From Darksidea phi (taxonomy: Eukaryota > Ascomycota > Dothideomycetes > Pleosporales > Lentitheciaceae): DNA of 56,068 nucleotides. The DNA is taken from the NCBI GenBank assembly GCA_030770425.1, contig JASJFT010000267.1, forward strand, positions 1 through 56,068, written 5' to 3'. The notes beneath the pieces are model-generated. The model searched no databases. It worked only from the letters and a program-made list of their open reading frames with translations, and was not told the DNA's origin. A program made the position numbers and the translations under genes. Positions 1-10,783 of the stretch are shown here, piece after piece (position 1 is the first letter of the stretch; each line of letters begins with the position of its first letter).

Positions 1-391
1 ACGAAAAACACAGCCAGCCCAGGAGCCAACGTGACGTCACGCCGGGTAGTGGCCCAAGCTCCTGGGGGAGGGGAATAGGAATATATTATAGGCAACTGCT
101 AATAGTTATACGAGAATCCTGTCGCCGCTCGTTCCCTCGAATATATCCAACGTGTAGTTGGTTTTATACTAATTAGGGTTTATAATTAAGGAGCCCTGTC
201 GGTAGTACCTCCCACCTGTAGTACTGGGGACGCTCCGTCGTGATATTCGAAAGGTTTAGAGCGCTGTACTCGAATAGGCTATTATACTCTAATTCCTCCT
301 ACTAAAGGTCCTACTAAAGGACTAGGCGAACGATCGTTGGTAAAGATATATAGTTAGTAGGTGCTAATAGTAAGTTTAAGGAAGAGGTAAG

Positions 392-484
392 GAAGCTAGC
401 TAGGTTTAAGAGATGGATGTAGTGAGGAAGCTGGCTGAGGATAAGAGATAGATGTGAAGCTAGCTAAGGATAAGAGATGGATAT
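392..484 (+). repeat. three-copy tandem repeat, about 29-35 bp
   Basis: Three head-to-tail copies each start with GAAGCT(A/G)GCT and end with AGAGAT(A/G)GATGT or a close variant: 392-426, 427-455 and 456-484. The first copy carries a few extra bases at its end. Most differences are transitions. Confidence 0.7.
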
Positions 485-920
485 AAGTGGGATGCTGGTA
501 TTATCGTAGGTAATTTTTATACTATAGGTAGTAGTATAGGTGCGCTAACTCATCGTAACCGCTGTTGGTCTCCCAGCCAGGCTCTGTGGTTCGGCGGTGC
601 ATGTTATTTCTCGTCGCCTCAATCCTCTAAGTAGGCTCTGTAGTTCGGTATTATATGTTATTTCTCGTCCAGCGCCTCAATATTCGAAATATTACCTCGT
701 TGCTTACGATCGATAGTACTATATATAGCTCTATAGTTCTATTATCGTATATAAGGTGTAGGTATAGCACCTCTACTGTATACAAACTCCTACTATATTT
801 CGTACGGACCTTCTAAAGAGACTCCTACTATATAAATCCAAATCAAATAATAACGTATTCTATAAGCGAGTCGCTACTATAAACGAGTCGCTACCTCTTA
901 TTAAGAAAACTTCTAGGCCT

Positions 921-1038
921 AATAACTCTAGCTATACTAGGTCTATTTAAATAGTCTTTAGTTCTATTTAGAGGCCTATTTTAGGGCTATAATAGAATTA
1001 AAATATACCTGAATAGGTCTAGTATAGCTAGAGTTATT
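921..1038. repeat. imperfect inverted repeat, 28-bp arms
   Basis: The arm at 921-948 is nearly the reverse complement of 1011-1038, around the core CTAGCTATACTAG. The 62-bp spacer is AT-rich. It may be a decayed fold-back element; no target-site duplication is clear. Confidence 0.5.
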
Positions 1039-1174
1039 AAGCTAGTAAATAAAGGTTATTCGCTTAGCTTTTATCCTTACTTCTAGTACTAAACTACTAC
1101 AATAAATTTTAATAATCTAGAGTTCTACTATCTATATACATCCCACTTATCAGATAGCTTCAGCAGAACATAAG

Positions 1175-3043
1175 TTAGAACAAGTACCAAGCTGTGTGAT
1201 CATGCCGAATTAACATGGCTCGACGCTTAGCACCTTCAACTGCTTCCGCCTTCACGAATAGTAAGCGGTGCGGATAGTCGCCATGTTTGAAAAGATTTTC
1301 GCCGACTGCTGCTGAAGCCCTATAGCGGTCGCCCGCCTGGGTATGCTGAAGTTGTATTGCAATCGCGTACTTCGTCAAGCCGACCTCGAGCTCACAATCC
1401 AAAAGCGCACAGCTAACACCGTCCTCATGGCTTCCGCATGCTTCGTCTTGGTCACTATCAGTCTTACCATTATCATCGTTGACAATGGTGCTAGTGCCGT
1501 TATATTCAGCCCCACTGCTTTCGTTCGAGCCAACGTTCTCGCTTGACTCATCCTCATCAATCACATCATCGTGAGACAATTTGTGAATTCGTTCAGCTAT
1601 ACTGCGCCGTATAGTAGGGGCATCCAGGCAGCGAAGGGAGATCTGGAGCCCTGCATTTGTAAGCTCAAAGCTTTCTGGGAATTTCATCGACCCTGAGATG
1701 AATGGCTCGCCGATCGAAAGTGCTGCCTTTTGTGCATTTCTTTTGAAGGATCTCCACCAATAGAAGTGCCTAGGGTCCGGAGCTAACAGCATGTCCTTGT
1801 ATATCGTTGTGTCACTCCACGCAAAAACATTACATTCCCATGCAAGAATTGTTTGGTCAACGTTGACCTTCATAATCGCATCTTGCAATCGACCAAACGC
1901 GCGTTCGCCTTCGCCGTACAGTAAAGGAAGATTTACACCAAAGATACCGAGTAGACAGTACGCGATATCTTCGCTGCGTGTGGTTTTCCTTGCACCAATC
2001 CAAGACATCCTTTCAACGACAGAAAGCTGCCGCAGACGCTTTCGCAAATTCCTCACATCATCTTTATAACCTGAGATCATGAGAGGCTGTCGATGATCAA
2101 AAATTCCTCTCGCAATTCCAGTAATATCGTGAAGTATATGCTGAACTTGAAAGCGTTCGAAGAGTGGGACCCAATTTTTGTCAACGAAGGTGATGCTCTT
2201 AGGAGCGATGAGCTCCTGCAATGTCCATCCGCGAGTAAGCCATTTGCAGGTCCGCAGCTGTGCAATCATGCATGGATTTATATCAGATATCCATGAATTC
2301 AAACCGTCCTTGCGAATCCAGAGCGGACAGTCGACGCAATCTTCAAGATACACATAACACACACTTGATCTTGCGTACCATTCGAACATGGAGTTGATCG
2401 CTTCGGAGAGTTCTGCACTGCTGGATTTGTCGATGCAGCAAGTGTCGATCCAGATGTATCGATAACCATCCTTGCAGGCGCGGAGACAAGCGTTTGCAAC
2501 TTTATTCCAGCCAGCTTTTGGGCGACCAAGCAGCTTTGGCGCTAATATGCTCGAGTGGCCAGATTGCTTGAGCTTGCATTTTTCGCTAATGGGGCTCGGC
2601 TTCGATGGGTAACAAAAGACATTCAGGTTCGTGTGGCCAGACTTCTTGAGTTTACATTCTTCGCAAATGGCACTCCGCTCAGAGTAGAGATGGGCCAGCA
2701 TCTCACGCAAGGTAGGCTTTGGCTGATCCGGTGTTGGTGTTTCATGGAGGTCATAGTCCGGCCCCAGTGCAATATCTTGAAATAAAACTTCTTCTGAGCT
2801 CCATGTGTGGGAGAGAATAGCGTAAGGCGGTGCCTGTGATACATTGCACTCGATCAGGCGAGCCGCGCCACCGTAGATGAGACTTTCAACGTCGAGTAAA
2901 CGCATCCCGTGATATTTGGAGGAATCACTCGCAAGTAGAGGCAAGCACTTAATGATAAGCCAGTTCACACAACTTTCCAAAGCTTGTAAGGGTGAGAAGC
3001 GCGCTATGGAGGTTGCAAGAACCTTGGGTGCGGGGTCATTCAA
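1175..3043 (-). CDS. HET-domain (heterokaryon incompatibility) protein
   Basis: A single open frame of 622 codons. HET-domain proteins trigger cell death when genetically different hyphae fuse; the molecular activity is usually unknown. Signature blocks appear in order: PYAILSHTW near residues 73-81, YIWIDTCCIDK near 195-205, TRGWTLQELIAP near 270 and SEDIAYCLLGIFGVNLPLLYGEGE near 358-381. The C-terminal part is acidic and serine-rich, then unrecognised. The first Met gives a 46-residue extension; Met47 (MRLLDVE, about 2905) is the more usual HET start and may be the real one. An oddity is an internal near-repeat, CKLKKSGH and CKLKQSGH (residues about 130-165), inserted between the first and second HET blocks. 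No stop interrupts the frame, so the gene may be functional. Confidence 0.85.
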   Translation of the reverse strand: MNDPAPKVLATSIARFSPLQALESCVNWLIIKCLPLLASDSSKYHGMRLLDVESLIYGGAARLIECNVSQAPPYAILSHTWSSEEVLFQDIALGPDYDLHETPTPDQPKPTLREMLAHLYSERSAICEECKLKKSGHTNLNVFCYPSKPSPISEKCKLKQSGHSSILAPKLLGRPKAGWNKVANACLRACKDGYRYIWIDTCCIDKSSSAELSEAINSMFEWYARSSVCYVYLEDCVDCPLWIRKDGLNSWISDINPCMIAQLRTCKWLTRGWTLQELIAPKSITFVDKNWVPLFERFQVQHILHDITGIARGIFDHRQPLMISGYKDDVRNLRKRLRQLSVVERMSWIGARKTTRSEDIAYCLLGIFGVNLPLLYGEGERAFGRLQDAIMKVNVDQTILAWECNVFAWSDTTIYKDMLLAPDPRHFYWWRSFKRNAQKAALSIGEPFISGSMKFPESFELTNAGLQISLRCLDAPTIRRSIAERIHKLSHDDVIDEDESSENVGSNESSGAEYNGTSTIVNDDNGKTDSDQDEACGSHEDGVSCALLDCELEVGLTKYAIAIQLQHTQAGDRYRASAAVGENLFKHGDYPHRLLFVKAEAVEGAKRRAMLIRHDHTAWYLF

Positions 3044-3186
3044 CTTGGCTGTTGCCTAATTGTATTGATATCAGGCCTTTGTTACTCCGATTAGTTAGGC
3101 TAATCTCTGGCAAAGCCGCTAGGGCCACCTTCGATGACGCTTATGCGTCTGACACAGAAATTAAGTAAGATATATAACTGCGTCAA

Positions 3187-3277
3187 GGAGGGATGGTCGA
3201 GTGGTGTGAGAGCCTCGACCTGGAAGTCAATATCATCCTGCCAGTGAATTGACGTAGGTTCGATTCCTACTCCCTCC
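3187..3277 (+). tRNA. tRNA-Ser(GGA)-like gene, possibly degenerate
   Basis: The 7-bp acceptor stem is perfect (GGAGGGA at 3187-3193 with TCCCTCC at 3271-3277). The T arm is perfect too: GTAGG, loop TTCGATT, CCTAC (3254-3270). The D-arm box TGGTCGAGTGG is typical of tRNA-Ser/Leu with a long variable arm. The anticodon loop reads CTGGAA, giving anticodon GGA (Ser), but has six bases rather than seven and its stem has a C/A mismatch. The variable region forms a long hairpin (GTCAAT/ATTGAC with an inner TCAT/GTGA). It may be a tRNA pseudogene or a divergent copy. Confidence 0.6.
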
Positions 3278-3281
3278 CCCA

Positions 3282-6200
3282 AAAATTCTCTCACAGCCCA
3301 AATTATGGAAGGCGGGGACCATATTTGGGCGGCAAAATCGCCCCTCAGTTCCGTGTGCCGCTTGATCACGGAAGCGAGGGCGAAGCGAGCTCGGCGCCCG
3401 TTCCTCGGCCTGATTAGCTCGGCTCAAAATCGATTTTCGCCACCCACCTCCGAACCACCCCCCCAGGGATAATAGCCAGGTGGCTAGAAGTTCTTACCCA
3501 GCCTACTTTCCACCTTCAAGACCGGGAACAACAAGAACTTGCCCTAACCCCAATAGGAAGAGGTGGATATTGTGTGATCTCAATTGGCAGCCTACCCTTA
3601 CAAATATAACTGCGTCATCATGTGCGCCTTGGCCATGTCTGTGGCTCGCTTACGATCGAGGTACCGACCGGGGAGGCAATGTCGCAAATCTATGCAAGCT
3701 GTAGTAGCTGCAAAGCTAATTAGAGCAAGTCGTTCGTATCAGGCGATTCTATACCAGCGACTGATTATATATACGGTATATAAGAACCTAAAAGAGTTAG
3801 GCTACGAGCCTAAGGAATTAAGGCTAGTAGAAGGAGGTACTTAGGGGGGAGTATCTAGGTATACTAGATAGTAAGGTAACCTAGCGTCGACGTATAGGAA
3901 TTAAGGCCGGTAGAAGAAGGCCGAAGAGCTAGAGGTACAAGTAATAGAGACGGGAAAGAGGACACTTAGGGAGAAGTATATAAATACTTTAACGGCTATA
4001 ATATATTTTATAAGCGAGTAGGCTATATAAGTAAGCGGGCTACCTTACTAACTTTTTTAGGCGCTAAGTTGTTGTAAGGGGAAGGTATATATAGTTGATT
4101 AGCTCTCCTAAAAATGTAACGTTAAGCTACAATTTAGAGGATGTCTCGTGTTAGTAATACTCTAGATGACGACTTTGCTTATGGGGGTATAATAAAAGCT
4201 GCATGTAGCAAATTCGCCGCTGCGTGGTAGTAGATGGCCAACTTGGACTTGCTACACCCTTGTTAGGGTGGCGTTGAAGCTATTCTGGCGTAGATGAACG
4301 TCTTCGAAAGTGGTCGTTATTGCCACCGGGGGGCGGTAGGCGCAAGGCGGTTTGAGCACGGTCTCCTCCAGCCACGTCCGTAGAGATCATTAGCGGATCT
4401 AACCAGGCCTTCGGAATGGGACCCATTGCGGGAACCAAAATAGAACCTATGGCAAACCAGGCACAACCAACAATCAGCATGGAACAATTCCGGAATGACG
4501 GATAGTGGATTTGGATGGCATTGGGCTATTCCCAATGACCTTAACTCACTGCGATAGGACGGTGAATACGTGCAATACGACCTAATTAAATGCTTTTACT
4601 CTACGGTATTTAACCTGTCGCTTGCCCCTGAAGAATAGCCTTTCGGTGGGGCCGCTCACTAGCCACGACCAGATCGGATTTCAGAAGACTGAAGGGGATC
4701 CGGAACCGTGCCCGTCGGGAAGAGGACTACTACGGGAACTAGAAAGAGGAGCTATATACGGGCTACCGCCAAGTACTACTATATAGCTACCTTTTTATCA
4801 AAATCTCTTAGAAATTACTAATTAATAGAAGTTATCTATTAATACTTAACTTAGTTTAGTAAAAAAGAACTAATAAATAGTAGAGTTTAAAAGAATATAT
4901 TTCTATTAAAATTAATAAAGTAATATTAAACTAGACTATATACTATTAAGTAAGTATATATATCTTAATAATTATAATTCTCTATTTCTTTAACTAGAGT
5001 AAGAATTATTATATCTTCTTTATTATTATTAATTATATAATATTTTTATCTAGCTTTAAATAAATTAATATACTTTTTATTAAATAAAACTTTTATAAAT
5101 ATATTATAAATAATAATAATAATATCTCTTTATTTACTATTACGTAAGACTATATTAAGTTATTTAAACTTTTTTCTTACTCTCTTTACTCTTAATTTAA
5201 CTAAATTATTATTTATTATATATTACTTTATCTTAATCTATTAGCTATTATTTAGCCCCTTTAAACTTAAGTTTAGAAACTCTTTTTTTAATATATAGTA
5301 TCTAAAATTAGTATTATAAAATAATATACTTTATTCTTATAAATTAGATTCTAAAGTAAGTTTAATACTATTTTTAATACTAAGTTCTAAGAATAGATTA
5401 TAGTATTACTTATTAAATATATAAGAAAAGATTATAAGAGAGATTTAAATAGTATATTAAAGAAAAGAAATAAAAATTACTATAATTTACTTAAAATAAG
5501 GGAATATACTAACTAGCTAACTAGCTTATATATAGTTAAGAATAGTTAAAGGTAGATTAAGATAAGAAAAGTTCTTAGAGATATTATATTCTAATTTAGT
5601 ATAACGGATAAGATAGATTATTAATACTATTCTACTTAAAAGGTATAAGGATAGATTAGGAGAGGGATCTTATAGCTTCTTAACTACGCGATAGTATAAG
5701 CTAAGAAATAATATAATAAATACTAAAGCTTACGACTAAAGCTTATTATATATTATATACGCTCTTAGGGTCTATAGATAAGGTAACTTCTACTATTAAT
5801 AGCGGAGGTCTTTGTACTAATAACTAAGTAGACTAGTAGAGCGGGCGCTAGTAATATGGAGGGGAATAGCGTAGAACTTAGTACCTCTAGTTGCTAGCGA
5901 AACGCTAATATAAAAATTACTCAATCTTTCGTAAACGAGAATGGGAAAGCGGAGCGAGTTATATATAGGCCTAATACGAAGCCTAATACTAAGCTTGATA
6001 TCAGCCAGCCACTAAGCTCGATATTAGCTAGCTACCGAGCTAGATATTAGCCAGCTACTGACTGTGATGGACTGGCACCAGGGGTGCTCAAGCGTAGCTA
6101 GCGCTCCGGCTATCAGCGACCGTCCGCACGCTATCCTTCTTACTAGGCGCCGGTACCCAACCGCGCCAAAAGGATACGTCCTAGCCTATAACACTGAGCT

Positions 6201-6540
6201 TGATATAGGCTAGTTGTTGAGCTCGATATTTCGGTGGGGTATGGCTAGAGAAGTGTACACGTTCGTGATTGGCCGCAGCCTGTGGCCGTGCTGTGGCTAG
6301 ATATGATGGGGTGTGGCTAGATTTGATGGAAGCGCTGTTACCCGACTTTATGCGCGCGGAGGAGCAGATCATGCATGCGTTGGTCAATCGAGAGCGTATC
6401 GTGCAGAGCGCAGATTAGGCAACAGCTTAGGAGGTAGGCAGCTAACAACCTTATAAGAACCGATTCTTCGCAATCTGTGAAACTCTATCGACTTCCCTAG
6501 CTTACTATACCACGAGCGCTTTACACATCCACAAAATTAT
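3282..6540. other. long decayed AT-rich stretch, no credible gene
   Basis: About 3.2 kb. Only short frames occur at 3480-3844 and 4280-4535, and none is recognisable. From about 4,780 to 5,980 the DNA is extremely AT-rich with stops in every frame, which fits a heavily RIP-mutated transposon whose identity is lost. Patches of moderate GC at 4,110-4,770 and 6,060-6,420 are likely older or less mutated pieces. Confidence 0.6.
5990..6058 (+). repeat. 23-bp tandem repeat, three copies, with stray copies downstream
   Basis: Copies at 5990-6012, 6013-6035 and 6036-6058 follow the pattern TAAGCTCGATATTAGCYAGC plus YAC. Two more diverged copies lie at about 6193-6238. The copies differ mostly by C/T and A/G changes. 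Confidence 0.65.
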
Positions 6541-6571
6541 ATTATAAGCGACACGACAGCACATTCGAACA

Positions 6572-6802
6572 ATGGCCGACAATGAGGGTAGGGTTGGCGA
6601 TCACTCTTCAGGGGAGTACAGCGGCGTTGTTGAGGAGGCCGGCATGGTTGGCATAACTGGTAACGCTAGGGATCTAGCAACTACTATCTCGTCTGGCGAG
6701 CGCGCCCGTAAAAAGCGAGGGGCTAAAAAAAGCGAGAACGAAAAAGAGGGGGAGGAAGCAGGGAAGAAAGCGGAAAGGGAGGAAGCGGAAAAGAAAGCAT
6801 AA
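6572..6802 (+). CDS. small hypothetical protein, Lys/Glu-rich
   Basis: A 76-codon open frame begins at an ATG in good context (AACAATGG) after a leader that looks like a fungal 5' UTR. The first half is mixed. The second half is almost all Lys, Glu, Arg and Ala and would be helical or disordered. I recognise no family. It could be a truncated gene or a chance frame in a purine-rich run. It ends about 100 bp before the 3' end of the phosphotransferase gene on the other strand. Confidence 0.3.
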   Translation: MADNEGRVGDHSSGEYSGVVEEAGMVGITGNARDLATTISSGERARKKRGAKKSENEKEGEEAGKKAEREEAEKKA

Positions 6803-6905
6803 AAGGAGAAAGAACGGACGGAGGAAAGTAAGTGAAGGCGGGGATGGGAATTCAGGCCGAACACCAACCATCTTATTTCTAATCAAACACTCTTCGCCCG
6901 CTCGT

Positions 6906-8562
6906 TCATTCATTCGACGCGCCAACGGATTCTTTCGGCACTTCCACGGATTCTTTCGACGCCCCGGCAGCCTCTGGTTCCACAAATAAACGTCGGAGAT
7001 CCTCGTCATACCTTTTCTTATCCGCCAGCTTGTTTTGAATAATCCTGTCAGGGTTTTCACACCAAAAGTCTGATACCGCCTTCTCATTAGCATTGGATAG
7101 ACGCCCCGAGGGACAGAAGTGTAACCAGAATAGAGAATACATAGCGTCTACAGAAGATAAGCAATACCAGAACCATACTCCCTTTGACTCCCACGTATCT
7201 TGCATAACTGTCGATATTGGAACATTATGCTCTGCCGCAATCTTGTGCTCCTCCTCTTTCAAAATATGCATAAACTCCTCCCGTGCCTTGTTGAATTCAC
7301 TATAACGCTCGCCTTCTATTTCGTCAACGCCGCACCCGGTAAGCCAGTACGGCACACGGAGCATCTCTGGAGGAAGGGCACAGACCCACTCCAAGTCGAT
7401 CAAGCATGTGACGTTCCATTCTTGGTCGACGAAGATGTTACTTGCGTGGAAGTCGGTAAGCTGTAGAACGAAAGGCCCGTTACGGTATTCGCGTCTAATA
7501 AAACGGTGGGAGAGTGCACGAAGAAGCGTCTTCACCGCCATTTGGCCACGGCAGTCGTCCGCGTGAAGGACGGCGTTTGGCTGGCTAAGGAAGCGATTAT
7601 CGTGGAAGGTGAGCATTTCGGATACGAAAGTCTCGGTACATGTATATGTCTCGTCTTTTTGTATCGTTCTCGTCGCGTCGTCATTTTCTAGGATAACAAT
7701 CGAGCAGGGCAAGGGCCGGTGTGTTAGCGTTACGGTGCCGTCGTCGTTGAACTGGAAGGAGCCAATTCGCGGTTGGGGAATACGGGCGAGAGAAAGCATT
7801 ATCCGGGACATGCCCGAAAACAGTTTTTGCCTCCGGGCCGGATCGCTCCTGTGCTTCTCCCACGTGTCTGCCAGCGTCTTCCCTGTCTCGGGGCCTATAT
7901 TTTCCAATAGCATGTATGCTGAGTGTATGCCGTCGCTAGCCGGATTATAAGTATACCGCGAGAGGATCGGATATCGAAGGAAGCTATAGATGCAGCGCCA
8001 GAACATGTGCGTAATACGGACGTAGAGCGGTCGGTGTTTCATATGTGTGAACTAGGTATCTCTAGAATTAGCTTGGTACCAGTATAGAAAGAAAGCAAGG
8101 GAGGGAGCTTACGTGATTACCCCCTGAGAAGCCAAACCCAAGCAGATGAGGAATAGGAACCTCGGGGCATTTCTCCTGTATCCATACATACGCTCCTACC
8201 TCGCAACTAAGTTTCTCGTTTACTGTGCCAGGGTATCTGGCTTCGGCGAGCTTGTGTGGCATAGGACAGCGAAAGACAAGCGTCCTGGACAAGCCGCACG
8301 AAGTTACCTCGACAAAGACGCAGACATTGAAGCTCCCTCGTATCCACCGTGTTGGGGGCAGAACGGTGCAGGTGTCTTGTCTGCCTAGTCCAAGATGGTG
8401 CTTGGTAAGAGCGGCGATTGACTCTCTCTGCTGCCAGAGGTTGTTGTATAGCTCTATGGTCGCGCGGACATACGCTCTCTCGTTGATGACATTGAATTCT
8501 CCTTCAGCAGCCGATTCGTACGTTATGGGTTTGCGGCCAATGAGATTTAGCGTAACGGGCAT
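6906..8562 (-). CDS. APH (aminoglycoside phosphotransferase)-family protein, two exons
   Basis: Exon 1 is 8562-8113 and exon 2 is 8051-6906, with one 61-nt intron (donor GTAAGC, acceptor CTAG), giving 531 residues. The join makes GFGFSGGNH-FTHMKHRPLY, the usual run of this large fungal family of APH/choline-kinase-like proteins. Family marks include CTVLPPTRWIRGSFNVCV in exon 1, LTDFHASNIFVDQEW (the HxxxxN catalytic loop, with Asp before His) and CLIDLEW (metal-binding Asp). The substrate is unknown; fungal members are often just annotated as phosphotransferase-domain proteins. The C-terminus carries short KESVEVP/KESVGAS repeats. An upstream frame to 8779 does not splice in phase to this start, so the ATG at 8562 is preferred but not certain. 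Confidence 0.8.
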
Positions 8563-9799
8563 GGCGGGGAGTTCTGTAGTAGCAGTTGGACAGATACAAA
8601 GATCTACGGCGGCCAGAGGGCGGATGTCCCGACGTTGAGCCGACTGTTTGGCAGATTCTTACTCGGAAAAACGTAGCGCCGAGCTCGGGGTAGTGCACAG
8701 CCACGCAACCGGAGGGCGGCGTCGAATCTGATACTTTTACGACCAAATCCTCAGCCTGCGATATAATCCTTAGCGACAAAATCCTCAGCCTTTCAACATA
8801 CTTTCAACATACTTTCCACATAATCTCTTCTTACTGCCATTCCCCGCGCATCACGCGCACGGATACGGTACTCGGAATTAATTCGGAATTAAGGTGCGTT
8901 CGCACAGGGCATTTCAACACAATTTCAACGCCATTTCAACACACTTCTAACACACTTCCAACACACTTTCCACGCCAACTTTGATATTACCTACCGATCG
9001 CGCGCTATTACTATAATCGATGTTCGCTTTGCGAATTCGCACGACATGCGCGCATGTACTGGTGCGCTTTCACGGCGCGCTTTCACGGAGTGCTTTCACG
9101 ACGAGCTGGCTGCCCCAAGGTCGCCGTCGTCGCGTCCGTGCCCGCCCCGTCCCGCCCCCGATCGTTCACTTAGAAGCGGCCCCGCCGACGGCGGCGGGCG
9201 GCAAGATCCGCGCGCTGCCCGCACAGACTAGGATGGCCGGTCTGGAATAACATTGGTGCTTCTTCGTCGGCTTGAGAGATGCACCAAACGCCGGCGGATT
9301 TGTTGGTTTATATAAGCTTCTGAATATTACGTAGAACTAAATAAGAGCGTTAGAACAATCGCTTCTACTTGATAACTCCTACCATATCTAAATCTTATAG
9401 AACTTCTATTAATATAAGAATATTATATAATATAAAATCTTATTCTTATATAGCCACTACTTTATCTTAGCCTAAGCTCCTAGATAAGGGGAAGCGAGTA
9501 GTATATATAAGTAAGTAATAAAGTCGCCAAAAAGAGACTAGCGCGAAAAATAGATAACAAGCGGAGAACAATTGTATTGATCTACTTGAGTTACGGAGTA
9601 ATGACAGCTTAAGTGAACGAACAAGAGTTGGTAGCTGAGACAAAGATAAACGCCTGTTTCGCACCAGCAAGTATCGCAGGGATTGCGCTTGGCACTCCGA
9701 CGTTCTCACCCTCTCTCGGACACCTTTGCTTCCGCCGCGAAAGAGTATTCTCCCCCATCTTTTCCTTATCCCGCCCTGGTAGAGACCAATCGAGGTTGA
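8563..9799. other. intergenic region with short C/A-rich repeats
   Basis: No credible gene. Degenerate copies of an 11-13 bp unit (TTTCAACACAC/TTTCAACATAC) occur at 8791-8815 and 8911-8975, upstream of the phosphotransferase gene. A GC-rich patch (9020-9250) has short overlapping frames that look like chance. From 9,300 to 9,600 the sequence is AT-rich. Confidence 0.5.
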
Positions 9800-10157
9800 C
9801 TAAGTTGAAACGTGCTCCGTTTTGGCTTGTCCGTTCGCATCATAACGGACGGCAGTGAAGTGGTTCTTGTTATCGGCGGGGCTGGTGTGCTCGGTTTCGC
9901 TGCTCTCATTGTGAGATTGAAGGACAAAGTAGTAACATGGGTTGGACCACTTACCGCAAACAGAGCTCTGCCGTACCCTCGGATACCTTGTCCGGGTTTC
10001 CTTCAAGCAGGGCTTTGAATCTTGTCCCAGCTGCTTCTGCCATGCCATCTGTACGCTCCCATTGCGTAGTTTTGGTAGCGGCAGAGATTACTACCTGTTT
10101 GCCATTCTTCACGAGAGTTCCAATGACTTTCTTTTGAAGGATGGCGTTGTAAGACAT
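9800..10157 (-). CDS. small conserved-looking hypothetical protein, two exons
   Basis: The ATG at 10157 (context CAGCATGTC) opens exon 1, 10157-9955. A 55-nt intron (9954-9900, GTAAGT...GAGCAG) follows, then exon 2, 9899-9800, giving 100 residues. The splice keeps phase exactly (CG + C), joining LCLR to ETEHTSP. The protein starts MSYNAILQKKVIGTLVKNGK and is hydrophilic with no signal peptide or membrane segment. I do not recognise the family. A 33-residue in-frame extension upstream is likely untranslated leader. Confidence 0.6.
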
Positions 10158-10249
10158 GCTGGAAGTGGTGCTTTTAGAATGAGTGAAGATGTTAAAAGTA
10201 GGTATGTAGGTAAAGATGAGTATTTGGCTTTGCTGCTTGTTTGATGAAT

Positions 10250-10508
10250 GATTCAATCCAGCAGACTGGCATACACGGTCGTTTTACATCCATCCAGACC
10301 GTCTCCGAAATGGTCTCTTTTGGTTGATCAAGATGAAATGATGCCCAGTCAGGTCCTGTCGAGCGCCATATGAAACGTTCATTCCGGTAGCGGTGGAACG
10401 CACGCCAAAGACGATCCTCCTTCAGGAGTACATTCTGGGGCTCTGCTCAAAATAGACTCGAAGGATGCAGCGCAGGAACTTTTCAAACGGTATCATCTCC
10501 AAGACTAG
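10250..10508 (-). pseudogene. gene fragment with a frameshift
   Basis: Two adjoining frames look coding. Upstream, MIPFEKFLRCILRVYFEQ reads in one frame. After about 10440 the reading continues in another as PQNVLLKEDRLWRAFHRYRN, then WRSTGPDWASFHLDQPKETI, down to about 10260. Codon choice and the W/F/Y-rich character suggest an exon of a real gene, now broken. I do not recognise the family. It sits just upstream of the small gene at 9800-10157. Confidence 0.35.
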
Positions 10509-10783
10509 TTACTTTAATTTTAATCATGTAAGTTGGAAGAAAACAAGTGGTGGTCGTTGATCAATAGATGGACGATAATAAGCGCGCGTCTACAACCCTA
10601 TTCATGCTACAATCACGTGGCGTTTGCGTACCTAGCGCTTTAATTTTTGGTTGGCCCGTAGGGACCGAAACCGAAACCTGGCCTGAGCTTCGTCCAGTTA
10701 ATTACCTCTCAGGATTTAACTGGTGACGCGCGCTTCGCACGCTAATGCCCTGAAACGTTATGGGCATATAGAATTAAAAGGGT

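Larger units (their letters stand above)
1..1160. other. AT-rich intergenic block with degenerate repeats
   Basis: I see no credible gene here. Stop codons are dense in all frames and TA dinucleotides are abundant, as in RIP-mutated fungal DNA. It holds a short tandem repeat (392-484), a direct repeat pair (about 582-627 and 634-682, sharing the core ATGTTATTTCTCGTC) and an imperfect inverted repeat (921-948 against 1011-1038). Confidence 0.6.

Noticed and set aside
392..6058. Short regular repeats considered as a CRISPR array
   Set aside because: Copies are adjacent without unique spacers, and the host is a fungus.
9020..9250. GC-rich overlapping frames on the plus strand
   Set aside because: Two frames overlap in a locally GC-rich patch; composition alone explains them.
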